A stretch of 13,610 nt of DNA from G039029935 sp039029935 (GCA_039029935.1 JBCCFC010000218.1:1-13610), one strand, 5' to 3'. Counted from the stretch's first letter, positions 1-8,451 are shown. Program-made: numbers and translations. Notes: generated by a model not told the origin, from the letters alone.

Positions 1-222
1 AAGAGGTTGAACACAAAAAGCTGGACTATAGAGTCACTCCTACAAAGTCAAGAATCTCCTCTGGTACAACGCTGATTCTTGGCCTCGTAGGAATGGCTAT
101 ATGGACTGGTCAAATTGTTCAACCTGTTACTGACCATTACAGAATTAGCGAATTATCGACAAATTTCAGTGGAGGCTCTCAAGGAAGAACTTGGTATCAC
201 GCCAGTACCTGTGTATGCCTAA
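1..222 (+). pseudogene. Decayed C-terminal remnant of an unidentified protein
   Basis: Reading frame 1 from the left edge gives a protein-like C-terminus ending in LKEELGITPVPVYA and a TAA at 220-222. It is interrupted by TGA at 73-75 and TAG at 88-90. The sequence on both sides of the stops reads coherently (TIESLLQSQESPLVQR, stop, FLAS, stop, EWLYGLVKLFNLLLTITELA), which suggests point-mutation decay of one frame rather than chance. Frame 3 is open over the same stretch (an ATG at 93) but reads as composition-poor sequence and overlaps the next gene. I do not recognise the family with certainty. The Leu-rich helix and terminal tail would fit the end of a transposase, but that is only a guess. 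The 5' part lies outside the window. Confidence 0.4.
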
Positions 223-262
223 ACCATGGATTGGGGAATACCTACCACAGGCTTCATAACAC

Positions 263-1378
263 ATGTCAACTGCACAAATTGAAATTCAACTAATCGGCTC
301 AGTTGTTGCCATCGCCTGTGCCTTACCCGGCGTCTTCCTCGTCCTGAGGCGCATGGCAATGATGAGCGACGCCATCAGCCATACCGTCCTATTGGGCATT
401 GTCATCGCCTTTTTTGTCACCGAGGACATCAACTCGCCTTGGCTGATCATCGGGGCGGCACTCATGGGCTTAATCACCGTCGCCCTTGTGGAGCTACTCA
501 ACCGCACCAATTTGGTCAAGGAAGACGCCTCCATCGGCCTCATCTTTCCTTTTCTTTTTAGCATTGCTGTCATTATGATCTCGCGCTATGCGGGGGATGT
601 GCATTTGGACACGGATGCGGTGCTGCTCGGTGAATTGGTCCTTGCGCCTTTTAACCGTTTCCGCTGGCTGGGCATTGATTGGGGACCAGCCGGACTTATC
701 ACTATGAGCGTGATTTTGGTGATCAACATCCTCTTCATCGTCTTCTTCTACAAAGAACTCAAAATTGCAACCTTTGATGCAGGCTTGGCCGCAACGTTGG
801 GTCTGGCTCCGAGTGTCATTCACTATGGGCTGATGGGCATCGTTTCCATTACTGCCGTCGGTGCATTTGATGCTGTCGGCTCTATCTTGGTGGTCGCCAT
901 GATGATTGCACCACCCGTCTCTGCCTATCTGCTGACAGACCGCCTGCCACGCATGTTGGGATTGAGTGCATTGATTGGTGTCATGAGCGCGGTCGGTGGC
1001 TATTGGCTGGCGCGCTCGCTAGATGCATCCATTGCGGGGTCAATGGCAACGATGGCGGGTGTCCTCTTTTTGCTCACCTTTCTCTTTGCACCAGAACGGG
1101 GTATGGTTGCTCTCGCCCGTCGGCGCAATCAACAACGCTGGACCTTTGCCCAAACCGCGCTCACCATTCATCTGCTCAACCACGAGGATTCACCTAATGC
1201 AGATGAGGAATGCCGTGTTAACCATTTGCAGGACCATTTGCACTGGGACGTTGGCTTTGCGCAACGGGTGATTGAACAGGCTGAACAACGCGGATTGATT
1301 TGGCAGGAGTCAACGTTGCTGCGCTTGACAGATGAGGGGCGTCTATGGGCAAACCAGACACTCGGTGTAATTGGTTAG
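263..1378 (+). CDS. Metal ABC transporter permease (ABC-3, TroD/SitD-like) with C-terminal winged-helix-like tail
   Basis: Integral membrane permease of an ABC importer for Mn, Zn or Fe ions. Residues about 10-280 are the ABC-3 membrane domain. It shows the N-terminal signature ALPGVFLVLRRMAMMSDAISH (starting near residue 20) with several hydrophobic helices. A coupling-loop-like FDAGLAATLG lies at 171-180, and SITAVGAFDAVGSILVVAMMIAPP is near 195-218. Residues about 285-371 are soluble and charged, with helix-turn-helix-like spacing ending in GLIWQESTLLRLTDEGRLWA, like the DtxR/MarR-type tail known on some TroC/TroD permeases. The start is well fixed, since an in-frame TAA lies at 257-259. 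No clear Shine-Dalgarno sequence precedes it. The ATPase, binding protein and partner permease are not visible; upstream is a decayed frame. The substrate cannot be read from sequence alone. Confidence 0.9.
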   Translation: MSTAQIEIQLIGSVVAIACALPGVFLVLRRMAMMSDAISHTVLLGIVIAFFVTEDINSPWLIIGAALMGLITVALVELLNRTNLVKEDASIGLIFPFLFSIAVIMISRYAGDVHLDTDAVLLGELVLAPFNRFRWLGIDWGPAGLITMSVILVINILFIVFFYKELKIATFDAGLAATLGLAPSVIHYGLMGIVSITAVGAFDAVGSILVVAMMIAPPVSAYLLTDRLPRMLGLSALIGVMSAVGGYWLARSLDASIAGSMATMAGVLFLLTFLFAPERGMVALARRRNQQRWTFAQTALTIHLLNHEDSPNADEECRVNHLQDHLHWDVGFAQRVIEQAEQRGLIWQESTLLRLTDEGRLWANQTLGVIG

Positions 1379-1460
1379 ATGATTTTGAGCTTGATATCAT
1401 CATGCTGTAACTGGTGTTGGAGCCAGTCTTTGCATAAAGGTATTGGTTCAAAGTGAAAGC

Positions 1461-1510
1461 GTAAAAAATAAAGGGGTTGCAGATAACCCTGCAACCCCTT
1501 TATTTTTTAC
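1461..1510. terminator. Bidirectional intrinsic terminator between convergent genes
   Basis: Arms 1461-1482 and 1489-1510 are perfect 22-base reverse complements around a 6-base loop (ataacc). The GC-rich core GGGGTTGCAG is flanked by A-rich then T-rich tracts. A U-rich run therefore follows the stem on either strand, as expected for Rho-independent termination. It lies 82 bases after the permease stop (+) and 15 bases after the formate dehydrogenase stop (-), so it can serve both. Confidence 0.9.
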
Positions 1511-1525
1511 ACTCTTCTCTTTATG

Positions 1526-3595
1526 CTAAATTGGCTCTACCCGTACAGGGCAAACCTTCAACTCCGCCGTTTGTGTAATCGGGTCATATCCCGCACCCGT
1601 CAATACATTGATCGGCACATCGTTAAAGCTGAAACTGGAGAAGACCGTGCCACGTGGTGAGCGATTGGTGGCTTTCACCTTGATCTCCACCGAGCCGCGT
1701 GGACTGGACATCTTGCACCAGCCACCATCCGACAATCCCCACTCAGTAACGTTGTCCGGATGCACTTCCAGCGATTCCTCTGCCAGCAGATAGCGGATGC
1801 CCATTGAGCGTCCTGTCTGCGTATGCGTGTGGTAGGACTCAAGGCGACGCCCTGTGGTGAGCCAGACGGGGTAGTCATCATCAACGGTTTCGGCTGGATC
1901 ACGATGGCTGACCACCATGAATTTACCGCGCCCATTGACAAAGCCATCCTCGTGCAAACGGGGTGTTCCCGGATGTCCCATGTAGGGAACAGGCCATTGA
2001 TATTGGCTGGTTCCCGCCAGTTCCCAGTTCACACCCGCATAGGTGGTCGAGAGGCTACACATTTCATTAAAGACCTCTGATGCATGCTCAAACTCAAAAC
2101 CTTCAAAGCCAATGCGTTGCGCCAATTGCGACACAATCCACCAATCTGGTTTGGCATCACCCGGCGGCGTCACGGCTCGACGTACGCGTTGAATGCGTCG
2201 CTCTGTATTGGTAAAACAGCCATCCGTCTCTGCCCACGCAGTTGCCGGGAAGACCACATCGGCCAACTCAGCGGTTTCACTCATAAAGATGTCGATGACC
2301 ACCAAGTGATCCAGACTACGCAGCGCATGTTCCCCATGCTTGCGGTCTGGATCGGACACGATGGTGTTCTCGCCGTCAATCAGCATGGCGTGAATGCCAT
2401 CGCCACATTTGTCCAGTGCCGTAACTTTGGTAATGCCCTTTTCTATATCAGTGACACGACCATAGGCTTCGGCAAACTTGGCTTGATTGGCTGGATCAGT
2501 CACAGGTTGGAACCCCGGATAGTTATTGGGAATCGCCCCGCTATCACCCGCGCCTTGGATGTTATTCTGCCCACGCATGGGGTTGATGCCCGTGCCCTCA
2601 CGCCCGATATTGCCTGTCATGAGAACAAGATTACACAGACTCTGCACATTATCCACACCACAGATATGCTCGGTGATGCCCAGCGTGTAGTAGATGGCGC
2701 CCTTGTCAGCTTCCCCATAAAGAATCGCTGCTTTCTCGATATCTTCGGCAGGGACACCTGTGATTTCTGCCGCCCACTCTGGTGTGAATTCTTTGACATG
2801 CTCAATCAATTCTTCGACACCAGCCGTGCGTGTTTTGATAAACTCGGTGTCCATCAACTCTTCACGCGCAATCACATGCGCCATCGCCAACAACAGCGGC
2901 ACATCCGTCCCTACTTTGATGGGCAGATAGATGTCGGCCATTTCCGCCAAGCGAATTTTGCGCGGGTCGGCCACGATCATCTTTGCCCCTTTTGCCAACG
3001 CCTTCTTCAAGCGCGTTGCTGCCACAGGATGACATTCAGTCATGTTTGTGCCAATCGCAAAAATGACATCCGGTTTTTCCATGTCAGCCAATGGGTTTGA
3101 CATGGCTCCACGTCCGATAGTTGCTGCCAGACCGGCAACAGTTGGCGCGTGTCAGGCACGGCTACAGTTATCGACGTAATTGGTCCCCCAGCCCGCTCGC
3201 ATCAACCGCTGCATCATGTATGATGCCTCTGTTGGTGCGCGTCCCGATGCAATGGCATAGATGCTATGGCGACCATATTTATCGGCCACTTTGCGGAAAC
3301 CCTCCGCCGCACGGTCCAGCGCCTCATCCCATGTCGCCTCATGAAATTTGCCATCGGCCCCTTTGATGAGTGGGTACTTCAGGCGGTCGGGATGCTGCAC
3401 ATAGTCATAGGCAAACTGTCCCTTGACACAGAGTGCGCCCTCATTGGCTGGCCCATCCATCGCTGGCTGGATGCCAATGATGCGATCGTTCTTGGTCATA
3501 ATATCGACCGAGCAGCCGACGCCACAATATCCACAGACCGAGCGGGTCTTCTGGACGCCATTGTCGGCAAGCGGCTGCATTTTGGTTAACGTCAT
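1526..3595 (-). CDS. fdhF: Selenocysteine-containing formate dehydrogenase, molybdopterin catalytic subunit
   Basis: Oxidises formate to CO2 (or the reverse) at a Mo/W-bis-MGD centre. Two - strand frames (3595-3152 and 3103-1526) are the same frame separated by TGA at 3152-3154. Read as Sec they give one 689-residue protein, close to the roughly 715 of E. coli FdhF. The [4Fe-4S] ligands are C21, C24, C28 and C56, followed by the conserved Lys58. Sec148-His149 sits in CSRA-U-HAPTVAGLA, matching the family's V-U-H-G-P-[ST]-V-A motif. MRGQNNIQGAGDSG at about 340-353 contains the conserved Arg341. The dinucleotide-binding domain spans about 572-687. There is no NuoG-like N-terminal ferredoxin extension, so it is the stand-alone form. 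No electron-transfer subunit lies beside it, so the redox partner is unknown. The start at 3595 has a good AGGAG. The selenoprotein reading rests on motif and hairpin, and a degenerate pseudogene is unlikely because both halves are intact. Confidence 0.93.
3122..3154 (-). promoter_or_regulatory. Selenocysteine UGA codon (3152-3154) and SECIS hairpin
   Basis: On the - strand the UGA is followed by 18 bases and then the loop GGUCU (3129-3133), the same apical bases and spacing as in the E. coli fdhF SECIS as I recall it. The loop is closed by a 7-base-pair stem between UGUUGCC (3134-3140) and GGCAGCA (3122-3128), with one U-G wobble. This is the architecture that SelB-Sec-tRNA recognises immediately 3' of the codon in bacteria. 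The hairpin lies inside the coding sequence for TVAGLAA. Confidence 0.85.
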
Positions 3596-3602
3596 TGTTA
3601 CG

Positions 3603-3607
3603 CTCCT
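3603..3607 (-). promoter_or_regulatory. Ribosome binding site of the formate dehydrogenase gene
   Basis: AGGAG on the - strand lies 7 bases before the ATG at 3593-3595. It fixes the start that places the first iron-sulfur cysteine at residue 21. Confidence 0.8.
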
Positions 3608-3691
3608 GTTGAATCGTTGATTGACTCTTGGTCATTGTTCTATCGAATCATCCGTGAATGAAAAATACAAATAATCCGTGTGATTGTGGCT

Positions 3692-3697
3692 ATTATA
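3692..3697 (-). promoter_or_regulatory. Candidate -10 element upstream of the formate dehydrogenase gene
   Basis: A perfect TATAAT occurs on the - strand about 97 bases before the start codon, in the 281-base AT-rich spacer 3596-3876. The -35 region at 17 bases spacing is poor (TTTTTC), so the promoter call is weak. No convincing terminator for the upstream surface-protein gene was seen in this spacer, so read-through is possible. Confidence 0.3.
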
Positions 3698-3876
3698 ACG
3701 CGACCCTGATAATAGAAAAAGCTGAGACATACTTTATAACCTATATGCATTTGACATGCCCTTTCTTTGGCTTTGAAATATCAAGCCTGATTCTCTTTCT
3801 ATCTTGCTTTGACTTTCTACTTCTTTCCAAATTCTTGGCAGGGCTATCAGGTTTTTTTACTGCTAACGTCACCCTT

Positions 3877-6800
3877 CTACCGTCCAACAACTGGTAAGAA
3901 TGTGAACCATTGTTTTTTCTGATTTGGTTCATCCGTTTCATCCAATGATGTCGGTACTTGCAATGGAATGATGACCGCCTCTTCGGCCAATGCATCGACA
4001 TTTGAGCCAACGGCCACATCAATCGCAACCTCGGTTTGGGTAGTGTCACTGCTGGCAATCGGCTGTAAGTTTTCATCAGCCAACGATATGCCCAACGAAA
4101 TCGTATCACCATCGGTGGCATCCTCAGCCACGTCTAACTCTAGCTCTAGCCCATTGTCGAGAATGTCCGTCTGTTCGGCATCACTTAAGTCATCAATTGC
4201 CAAAGCGCATTGCTCGCTCTCTTCCGTACATGGTGTACGCTCCTCTTGCGAGATACTGGCTGCGGATACACCCGTTGGGACGTTGAACCACGAATATGGA
4301 CTACCAAAGAAAGTGAAACGGATGAAGCGCATGACGATAAAGCGTGTACCACCCGGCCCAGAAGTAAAGCTAAACTCCTCAAAGATGATGACTGTCGTCA
4401 TCCGCAACCCCGGCACAATGACGGTTTCTGTTGAAATGTTAAACCCTATATTCATACCCGGTCTTGGTGTCACTACCGGACGTGGCGTTGGTGTTGGCAC
4501 AGGTGTTGCTGTACTTGTGGGTACAGGTGTTTCTACTGGTGTGGTTGTACCTACAGGTACTGCTGTCTCCACTGGTGCTGGTGGCTCCACAGGCACTGGT
4601 GTCTCCGCTGACGCAGGTGTATCTACTGGTGCTGGTGGCTCCACAGGCACAGGTGTATCTGCTGGCACAGGTGTGTCTACGGGCACAGATGTATCTGCTG
4701 GCACAGGCGTATCTGCTGGCACAGGTGTATCTACTGGGAATGTTGTTGTAGTTGCAGTCGGTGTACTCGTCGGGGTTGATGTACTCGTCGGGGTTGATGT
4801 ACTCGTCGGGGTTGATGTACTCGTCGGGGTTGGTGTACTCGTTGCTGTCGCTGTAGCCGTCATTGTTGCTGAACTGGTCGCAGTCGGTGTACTCGTCGCG
4901 GTCGATGTACCCGTTGGCGTCGTTGTACTTGTGCCTGTTGGTGTCACAGTGGGGAAGTTATTATCAACGATTGTTCCTTCCCCTGTGCCGTCAGCAATGC
5001 TTGCCCCTGACGGACTGCTCAACACCAGGTTAAACGAACGGTTGCCTTGGGCAATCGCTTGGTCCGCGATGGGTACAGTTACCTGGAACGTGGTTGACCC
5101 AGGCGCAAAGGTTGCAGCCCCGCTCTGTGCTGTATAGTGTGTCTCTGCAAAAGCATCCACATTTGCTGTCGCATAGTCAACGGTTACATTGCTAACCGAT
5201 GGGTTAGAGAGTTGGATGACAAAAGTAAGCGAACCAGCAGTTTCGTTTGCACTGACATCGTTGACCGACAACGTCGCTGTGTCATTGTCCACAATCGTGC
5301 CTGTCCCCTGTGTATCGAGCAGGTAGGCATTAAAGCCATTGGTCAGGTTGAGAAGCACGGTTTCGTTGCCACCCTCATCCAAGTTATCATCGACAATGGG
5401 TACATTGACCTGTGCCGTTGTGCTACCAACAGGAATGCTGATTGTACCCGACGCGCTGGCAAAATCGCTACCCATGCTGGCTGTCCCCGGCGCAGTAGCA
5501 TAGTCAAGGCTCATGGTTGCCGTATGTGTTTGCGATGCTGTGATGGTAAATTGCAACACACCCGCATCCTCGTTGGCAATGGGATCATCCACCACGATGT
5601 CTGGCCCTCCGGGTACACCCAGTGCTTGCACGGTAAAGGTGTAGGGGTTCTCATCGCTGTCATCGTTGCCAATCTCGATATCGGCAGTGTGTGCGCCCAG
5701 TACCGTTGGCGTGAAGGTGACTTGGAAGTCCGCTGTGCTTAATGGCTCCACCGTTGTCATGGGATCTGTTGTCACCACAAAGTCGTTGGCGTTGGCGCCA
5801 GAAATCGTGATGGGCAGACTGACTGTCAGCGTCGCGATACTGGTGTTGCTGATGGTAAAGGTGCGCACGGTTGGCAGATTCAAAACCACGTTGCCAAAGT
5901 CTGTACCATTGGCCGTACTCGGTGATGACGCGCCATCCGTAATCACGCTATTGTTGCCCAAGACAGCAATCTCTGGCCCCACGCCTGTGCCGCGCACGGT
6001 AAAGGTGTATGGATTCTCATCACTGTCGTCATTGCCAATCTCGACCGTACCCGTCACAGGTCCCTCAACTGTTGGTGTAAAGGCTACTTGGAAGTCGGTG
6101 GACCCCGATGGCGCAACCTGTGTCATGGGGTTGGTGGCAATGGCAAAGTTGCTGGCCCCTGTGGTTGTCAGCGGCAGGTTGATGGTCAATGTGTGCAGCC
6201 CTGTGTTGTTTATGGTGTAGGTTTTAAGCATTGCTGTGTTGAGTGGGACATTGCCAAAGTCGGTGTCATTGCCCACCAATGGCGATGCTGCGCCATCCGT
6301 GATCACCATGCTGTTGCCCAGCACCTCTATTTCAGGCACAACCCGTGTGCCTGAAACCACAAAGGTATAGGGATTTTCATCCGAGTCGTTGTTGGTAATC
6401 ATCACCGTTCCTGTCACCATGCCCAAACTCACGGCGTCAAAGCGCACGGTGAAGGTGGTGATGCTGTTGACACTGAGGGTCGCGGAAGGTTGTGTGGTGA
6501 CGGCAAAGGCATTGGACGCACTTGTCAATCCCACTGCAGGGCTACCGCTCAACAGCAAAGGACCGCTGCCCGAGTTGCTGATGGCAAATGTGCGTGTGAT
6601 AGCGTCACTGTTGAGTGGATGTGTGCCAAAGTCGGTGTGGTCAGCCACATCGGGCGTGGTGTCCCCATCCATAATGAGCATGTTATTGCCCAGAACCGCA
6701 ATTTCAGGCGCAACGGCTGTCCCCTGAATATCAAAGGTGAAGGGGTTCTTATCGGTGTCATCGTTACCAAATGCAAGTGAGGCTGTAAAGACACCCAATG

Positions 6801-8445
6801 CGGTGGGTGTAAATGCCACTTGGAAATCACCACTGCTGTTCTTGGCGATTGTCTGTGAGGGTGGCACGGTGACACCAAAAAGGCTGGCATTGGGACCTGT
6901 GAACGTCAGCGGTAGTTGCAGATAGACGCCACCCACCCCATTGTTGCTGATCGTAAAGGTTTGTGTCAATGGCACCCCGACGGAGGTGACACCCAAATCT
7001 GTCCCATCGGCTGTATCTGGTGTGTTGTCCTGATTGGCAATGCTCGTGTTGTTGCCCAGAACATCAATTTCGGGTTCAAAGACAGGACAACCAAGGATGG
7101 TGGTGGTCAGAAAATTACTGGCATCGACATTGGCACTGATACTATCACCAGAACCGCTTGCTGTACCCGATGGACCATCCGATGAGCGCCACCAGTTGGA
7201 TTGTGCGGATAGTATTATACTTGAGTGCCTATTCTCAATGGCGTTGTCTGTGTGGCTAATAATACACGAGTTTGAAATCGTTGCGGGGGCAGTGGCGGCA
7301 ACCGAAAGATAAATGGCAGAGCCTTGACTGGATGCTTGATTGGAAAGTATTTTGCTGCCAACGATAGAAAGATCACCCTGATAAACATGGACGCCACCAC
7401 CGAAAGCTGATTCATTATTGGAAATTGTGCTATTGGTAATAGCGGCAGATGCCGTCACACCACTGTAGTTATGTACCCAAATACCGCCACCAGCACCCAT
7501 TGTGGAATTCCCTGTCACGGTGCTGTTGGTCATCGTCAACGTTCCTGGCTTTAGTGCGATACCGCCAGCATAACTTTGACCTGTATTGGAGGAAATGGTG
7601 CTATCGATAATCGTGAGTGTCCCACCATAGACACCAATACCACCACCAGCACTGGCCGTTGTGTTTGATTCGATGCGACTACTGACCAATGAAAGTGTCC
7701 CATTCTCGACAAAAATGCCACCACTCCTATTGCCACTTGCGTTTGATACAGTCATATTTTCAAGCGTTAGGTCGCCACCACTCCCAACATTGAAAATACT
7801 GATGGAGCCACTACCTCGCGTAACCGTTATGCCCGTACTATTGCCACCACTGATGGTGATGCTGCTGGTAATATTGGGTAGCCCCGCATTGTTCCCAGTG
7901 AGTGACCCCTCGGATGCCGTCAACGTAATCGTATCCGTGCCTAACCCCGCATCAAAGGTGATTGTCTCTGTGCCAGGCGTTCCAGAAATCGTACAATCAT
8001 TAGAGGGTGTACCATTGTTATTGGCTGTAGTAATCGCCTCAACGAGATCGCATGTACCCATACCACCACCGATGGTCGCCTCATTGACGGTAATCGTACC
8101 TGCCTGCACAGTGGCTGTCATTGGAGCCAAAAAGAGCGATGCCCCCACAGCCGTACTCACGGCAGCATGCGCAAGTTTGCGCCCAATGTACCCCGCCTGT
8201 TGTGTTGAATCAGTCCGCCAGAAAGCGGTCATCGCCTCTTGAACGGCCTCCTTAAACGTGTGATGAAAGTCTTGCAGCACAGTGACCGCCCGTTCGACGA
8301 GCGTTGCCTGTGTCTGCACCAGATAGTGTTGTAGGAGGCGGTTTGACCGTCCCCCCTTGGTCTGCTGGTAACAGACAATTGCGCCAGATGGTGTATCTGA
8401 CGCTTCCGTATGGATTGGTTGTTCGTGATTGGATTTTGAGCTCAT
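3877..8445 (-). CDS. Very large secreted beta-helix/choice-of-anchor-D/Calx-beta surface protein with Pro-Thr stalk
   Basis: A 1522-residue exported mosaic, probably surface-attached or released. Residues 1-90 are a charged, partly helical pre-region. Residues 91-115 form a hydrophobic signal core ending VQA, likely cleaved before G116. At 130-150 is GTCDLVEAITTANN, resembling the CSLREA motif that opens many beta-helix proteins. Residues about 150-450 are a right-handed beta-helix with GGI-x-V-x-GTL-x-I rungs of about 25 residues. Four choice-of-anchor-D-like repeats of about 120 residues begin PEI-x-VLGN and end ND-[DS]-x-D-x-NP-[FY]-TF (about 457-944). Two Calx-beta domains cover about 945-1160 (IVDDNLDEGGNE, GTGTIVDNDTA). 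A Thr/Ser/Pro stalk runs about 1160-1330, followed by a unique C-terminal module ending FLPVVGR. There is no LPXTG or C-terminal membrane helix. The role (adhesion, matrix, filament sheath) is inferred. The start is supported by AAAGGA 6 bases upstream. Confidence 0.88.
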   Translation of the reverse strand: MSSKSNHEQPIHTEASDTPSGAIVCYQQTKGGRSNRLLQHYLVQTQATLVERAVTVLQDFHHTFKEAVQEAMTAFWRTDSTQQAGYIGRKLAHAAVSTAVGASLFLAPMTATVQAGTITVNEATIGGGMGTCDLVEAITTANNNGTPSNDCTISGTPGTETITFDAGLGTDTITLTASEGSLTGNNAGLPNITSSITISGGNSTGITVTRGSGSISIFNVGSGGDLTLENMTVSNASGNRSGGIFVENGTLSLVSSRIESNTTASAGGGIGVYGGTLTIIDSTISSNTGQSYAGGIALKPGTLTMTNSTVTGNSTMGAGGGIWVHNYSGVTASAAITNSTISNNESAFGGGVHVYQGDLSIVGSKILSNQASSQGSAIYLSVAATAPATISNSCIISHTDNAIENRHSSIILSAQSNWWRSSDGPSGTASGSGDSISANVDASNFLTTTILGCPVFEPEIDVLGNNTSIANQDNTPDTADGTDLGVTSVGVPLTQTFTISNNGVGGVYLQLPLTFTGPNASLFGVTVPPSQTIAKNSSGDFQVAFTPTALGVFTASLAFGNDDTDKNPFTFDIQGTAVAPEIAVLGNNMLIMDGDTTPDVADHTDFGTHPLNSDAITRTFAISNSGSGPLLLSGSPAVGLTSASNAFAVTTQPSATLSVNSITTFTVRFDAVSLGMVTGTVMITNNDSDENPYTFVVSGTRVVPEIEVLGNSMVITDGAASPLVGNDTDFGNVPLNTAMLKTYTINNTGLHTLTINLPLTTTGASNFAIATNPMTQVAPSGSTDFQVAFTPTVEGPVTGTVEIGNDDSDENPYTFTVRGTGVGPEIAVLGNNSVITDGASSPSTANGTDFGNVVLNLPTVRTFTISNTSIATLTVSLPITISGANANDFVVTTDPMTTVEPLSTADFQVTFTPTVLGAHTADIEIGNDDSDENPYTFTVQALGVPGGPDIVVDDPIANEDAGVLQFTITASQTHTATMSLDYATAPGTASMGSDFASASGTISIPVGSTTAQVNVPIVDDNLDEGGNETVLLNLTNGFNAYLLDTQGTGTIVDNDTATLSVNDVSANETAGSLTFVIQLSNPSVSNVTVDYATANVDAFAETHYTAQSGAATFAPGSTTFQVTVPIADQAIAQGNRSFNLVLSSPSGASIADGTGEGTIVDNNFPTVTPTGTSTTTPTGTSTATSTPTATSSATMTATATATSTPTPTSTSTPTSTSTPTSTSTPTSTPTATTTTFPVDTPVPADTPVPADTSVPVDTPVPADTPVPVEPPAPVDTPASAETPVPVEPPAPVETAVPVGTTTPVETPVPTSTATPVPTPTPRPVVTPRPGMNIGFNISTETVIVPGLRMTTVIIFEEFSFTSGPGGTRFIVMRFIRFTFFGSPYSWFNVPTGVSAASISQEERTPCTEESEQCALAIDDLSDAEQTDILDNGLELELDVAEDATDGDTISLGISLADENLQPIASSDTTQTEVAIDVAVGSNVDALAEEAVIIPLQVPTSLDETDEPNQKKQWFTFLPVVGR
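4464..4977 (-). repeat. Low-complexity stalk-coding repeats, including four 18-base tandem units at 4763-4834
   Basis: Four consecutive 18-base units (4763-4780, 4781-4798, 4799-4816, 4817-4834) are identical except for one base in the last. On the coding strand each encodes six residues of a TSTPTS pattern. More diverged versions extend to about 4930. The left part (about 4490-4740) encodes a second repeat type, TPVPADTPVPVDTP. The unit lengths are multiples of three, so gain or loss of units keeps the frame. Confidence 0.85.
5610..7080 (-). repeat. Four tandem choice-of-anchor-D domain repeats within the surface protein gene
   Basis: About 360-base periodicity on the coding strand. Each unit starts with PEI-[DAE]-VLGN (near 7076, 6711, 6340 and 5981) and ends with an acidic ND-[DS]-[TS]-D-[KE]-NP-[FY]-TF segment. 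The inner sequence FQV-[AT]-FTPT is also repeated in units 1, 3 and 4; unit 2 is the most diverged. This indicates internal domain duplication. Confidence 0.75.
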
Positions 8446-8451
8446 GTATTA

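Noticed and set aside
1218..1451. 77-codon - strand ORF across the permease 3' end
   Set aside because: It is the shadow of the permease gene and has no supporting signal.
2084..3100. 338-codon + strand open frame opposite the formate dehydrogenase
   Set aside because: It is the antisense of a clearly conserved molybdoenzyme and shows no recognisable domain.
3104..3154. Formate dehydrogenase as a pseudogene split by a nonsense mutation
   Set aside because: The stop is exactly at the catalytic Sec position, both halves are intact, and a SECIS-like hairpin follows.
3776..3876. Terminator after the surface protein gene
   Set aside because: Only a weak GGCTT/AAGCC hairpin without a following T-run was found.
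4464..4977. CRISPR-like repeat array
   Set aside because: The repeats are contiguous 18-base coding units without unique spacers and encode a Thr/Pro stalk.
3968..5137. Long + strand open frame of 389 codons opposite the stalk region
   Set aside because: It is the low-complexity antisense of the Thr/Pro/Ser repeats (Val/Gly-rich), has no ribosome site and no protein character.
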